This document shows, one piece after another, positions 63,605-64,000 of a stretch of 64,000 nt of DNA. Made by a program: the position numbers and the translations under genes. Below the pieces are notes generated by a model. It was given only the letters and a program-made list of their open reading frames with translations, did no database searches and was not told where the DNA came from. The DNA is from Yimella sp. cx-51 (GTDB taxonomy: Bacteria; Actinomycetota; Actinomycetes; Actinomycetales; Dermatophilaceae), in the NCBI RefSeq assembly GCF_017654605.1, contig NZ_CP072113.1, positions 2,976,001-3,040,000 of the forward strand, given 5' to 3'. Each line of letters starts with the position of its first letter. The first letter of the stretch is position 1.

Positions 63605-63814
63605 TCAGTACAGCTCGTAACCGGCTTCGTCGATCGCTGCCTCGACGGCGCCCTCGTCGAGCGGGCCGTCACTGATGACGGCCACTCGTGAGCCGCCGTC
63701 GGGCACGAGGTCGACCTGCACGTCCTGGACGCCGTCGATCGCCTTGAGTTCTTCGGTCACCGCGCTCACGCAGTGGCCGCAGGTCATGCCCTTCACGGTG
63801 AGATTGGTCTGCAT
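63605..63814 (-). CDS. copZ: copper chaperone, heavy-metal-associated domain
   Basis: 69 residues. The metal-binding loop GMTCGHCVSAV sits at about 9-19, in a single HMA ferredoxin-like fold. Such proteins carry Cu(I) to a P-type exporter or to CsoR. AAGGAGAAG precedes the ATG. The upstream gene on the same strand encodes a CsoR-type repressor, so this is the downstream part of a copper-response operon. Confidence 0.92.
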   Translation of the reverse strand: MQTNLTVKGMTCGHCVSAVTEELKAIDGVQDVQVDLVPDGGSRVAVISDGPLDEGAVEAAIDEAGYELY

Positions 63815-63837
63815 CGCTTCTCCTTGGGTGGTGGTGA

Positions 63838-64000
63838 TCAGCTGCGCACGAGGCGGGCGATCGCGTCAGAGGCTTCACGCACCTTTTCGGCGGCAGCCTC
63901 GTCCGATTCGCGGGCGGCGTCGACGACGCAATGGCCGACGTGGTCTTCCAGCAGCCCGAGGCTCACCGCCTGCAGCGCCTTGGTGATCGCGCTGATCTGG
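63838..64000 (-). CDS. CsoR-type metal-sensing repressor (partial)
   Basis: Only the C-terminal 53 residues are in the window. They read QISAITKALQAVSLGLLEDH then VGHCVVDAARESDEAAEKVR, including the His and Cys of CsoR-family copper ligands (LEDHVGHC). Helical CsoR tetramers repress copper export genes until Cu(I) binds. It lies 23 bases upstream of copZ. The start lies beyond the window edge. Confidence 0.85.
   Translation of the reverse strand, partial: QISAITKALQAVSLGLLEDHVGHCVVDAARESDEAAAEKVREASDAIARLVRS

Overview
This window is high-GC actinobacterial chromosome. The best anchor is the run ino1 - padR - (opposite strand) ponA - GT87-like gene - rpsF - ssb - rpsR - rplI - ... - dnaB, which matches the block known in Mycobacterium and relatives. 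Other genes fit an actinobacterium: an Rpf-type cell-wall lytic protein, the biotin synthase partner BsaP, a 13E12/DUF222 HNH gene, myo-inositol-phosphate synthase, and a DtxR/IdeR-like iron box. I would place it in Micrococcales-type Actinobacteria, but genus cannot be read from this sequence.

Layout. (1) About 0.15-18.0 kb is an accessory island, almost entirely on the minus strand. In transcription order it holds a Tn7-like transposition operon: tnsA-like, tnsB-like DDE transposase, TniB/TnsC-like ATPase, a TniQ-like protein without zinc fingers, a canonical zinc-finger TniQ, and a SnoaL-like gene. Most are joined by 4-bp start/stop overlaps. A type I restriction-modification operon (hsdM, hsdS, hsdR) follows on the same strand, then a DUF262 gene and an overlapping HEPN gene. 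A small zinc-cluster protein and a PD-(D/E)xK-like protein lie on the other side. (2) 18.2-22.2 kb is dnaB, interrupted by two inteins. The first carries the WCT signature of class 3 inteins. (3) 22.7-26.4 kb is a cluster of three secreted peptidoglycan hydrolases (one M23, two NlpC/P60). (4) 26.9-36.3 kb is a MATE exporter and the conserved rplI-rpsR-ssb-rpsF / GT87 / PBP / PadR / ino1 block. (5) 36.3-48.8 kb holds metabolic and small regulatory genes: a lipase-like hydrolase and acyl-CoA ligase, YceI/MarR, a Macro-like+SIR2 protein abutting a TacAT toxin-antitoxin pair, gabT, an exonuclease, and two frameshifted genes. (6) 49.1-53.6 kb has an Rpf-LysM protein, a siderophore-interacting reductase behind an iron box, and a TetR-MMPL exporter pair. 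(7) 54.3-60.8 kb is the biotin region (bioB-bsaP, a DUF4282 gene, bioA-bioF-bioD-GNAT-phosphatase). (8) 60.8 kb to the end holds a DUF1232-like gene, a VOC protein, purB, and a copper chaperone beside a CsoR-type repressor cut by the window edge.

How it works together. The most unusual part is the island. A Tn7-like element with two TniQ-type proteins and a SnoaL-fold gene coupled to them sits collinear with restriction and HEPN-type defence genes, next to an intein-bearing replicative helicase gene. Element ends and target-site duplications were not found, so calling the defence genes 'cargo' is inference. The remainder is ordinary core genome with several readable regulatory sites: a perfect CRP-type site upstream of rpf, an IdeR-type box at the siderophore gene, a perfect palindrome between ponA and padR, and a TacA-type operator.
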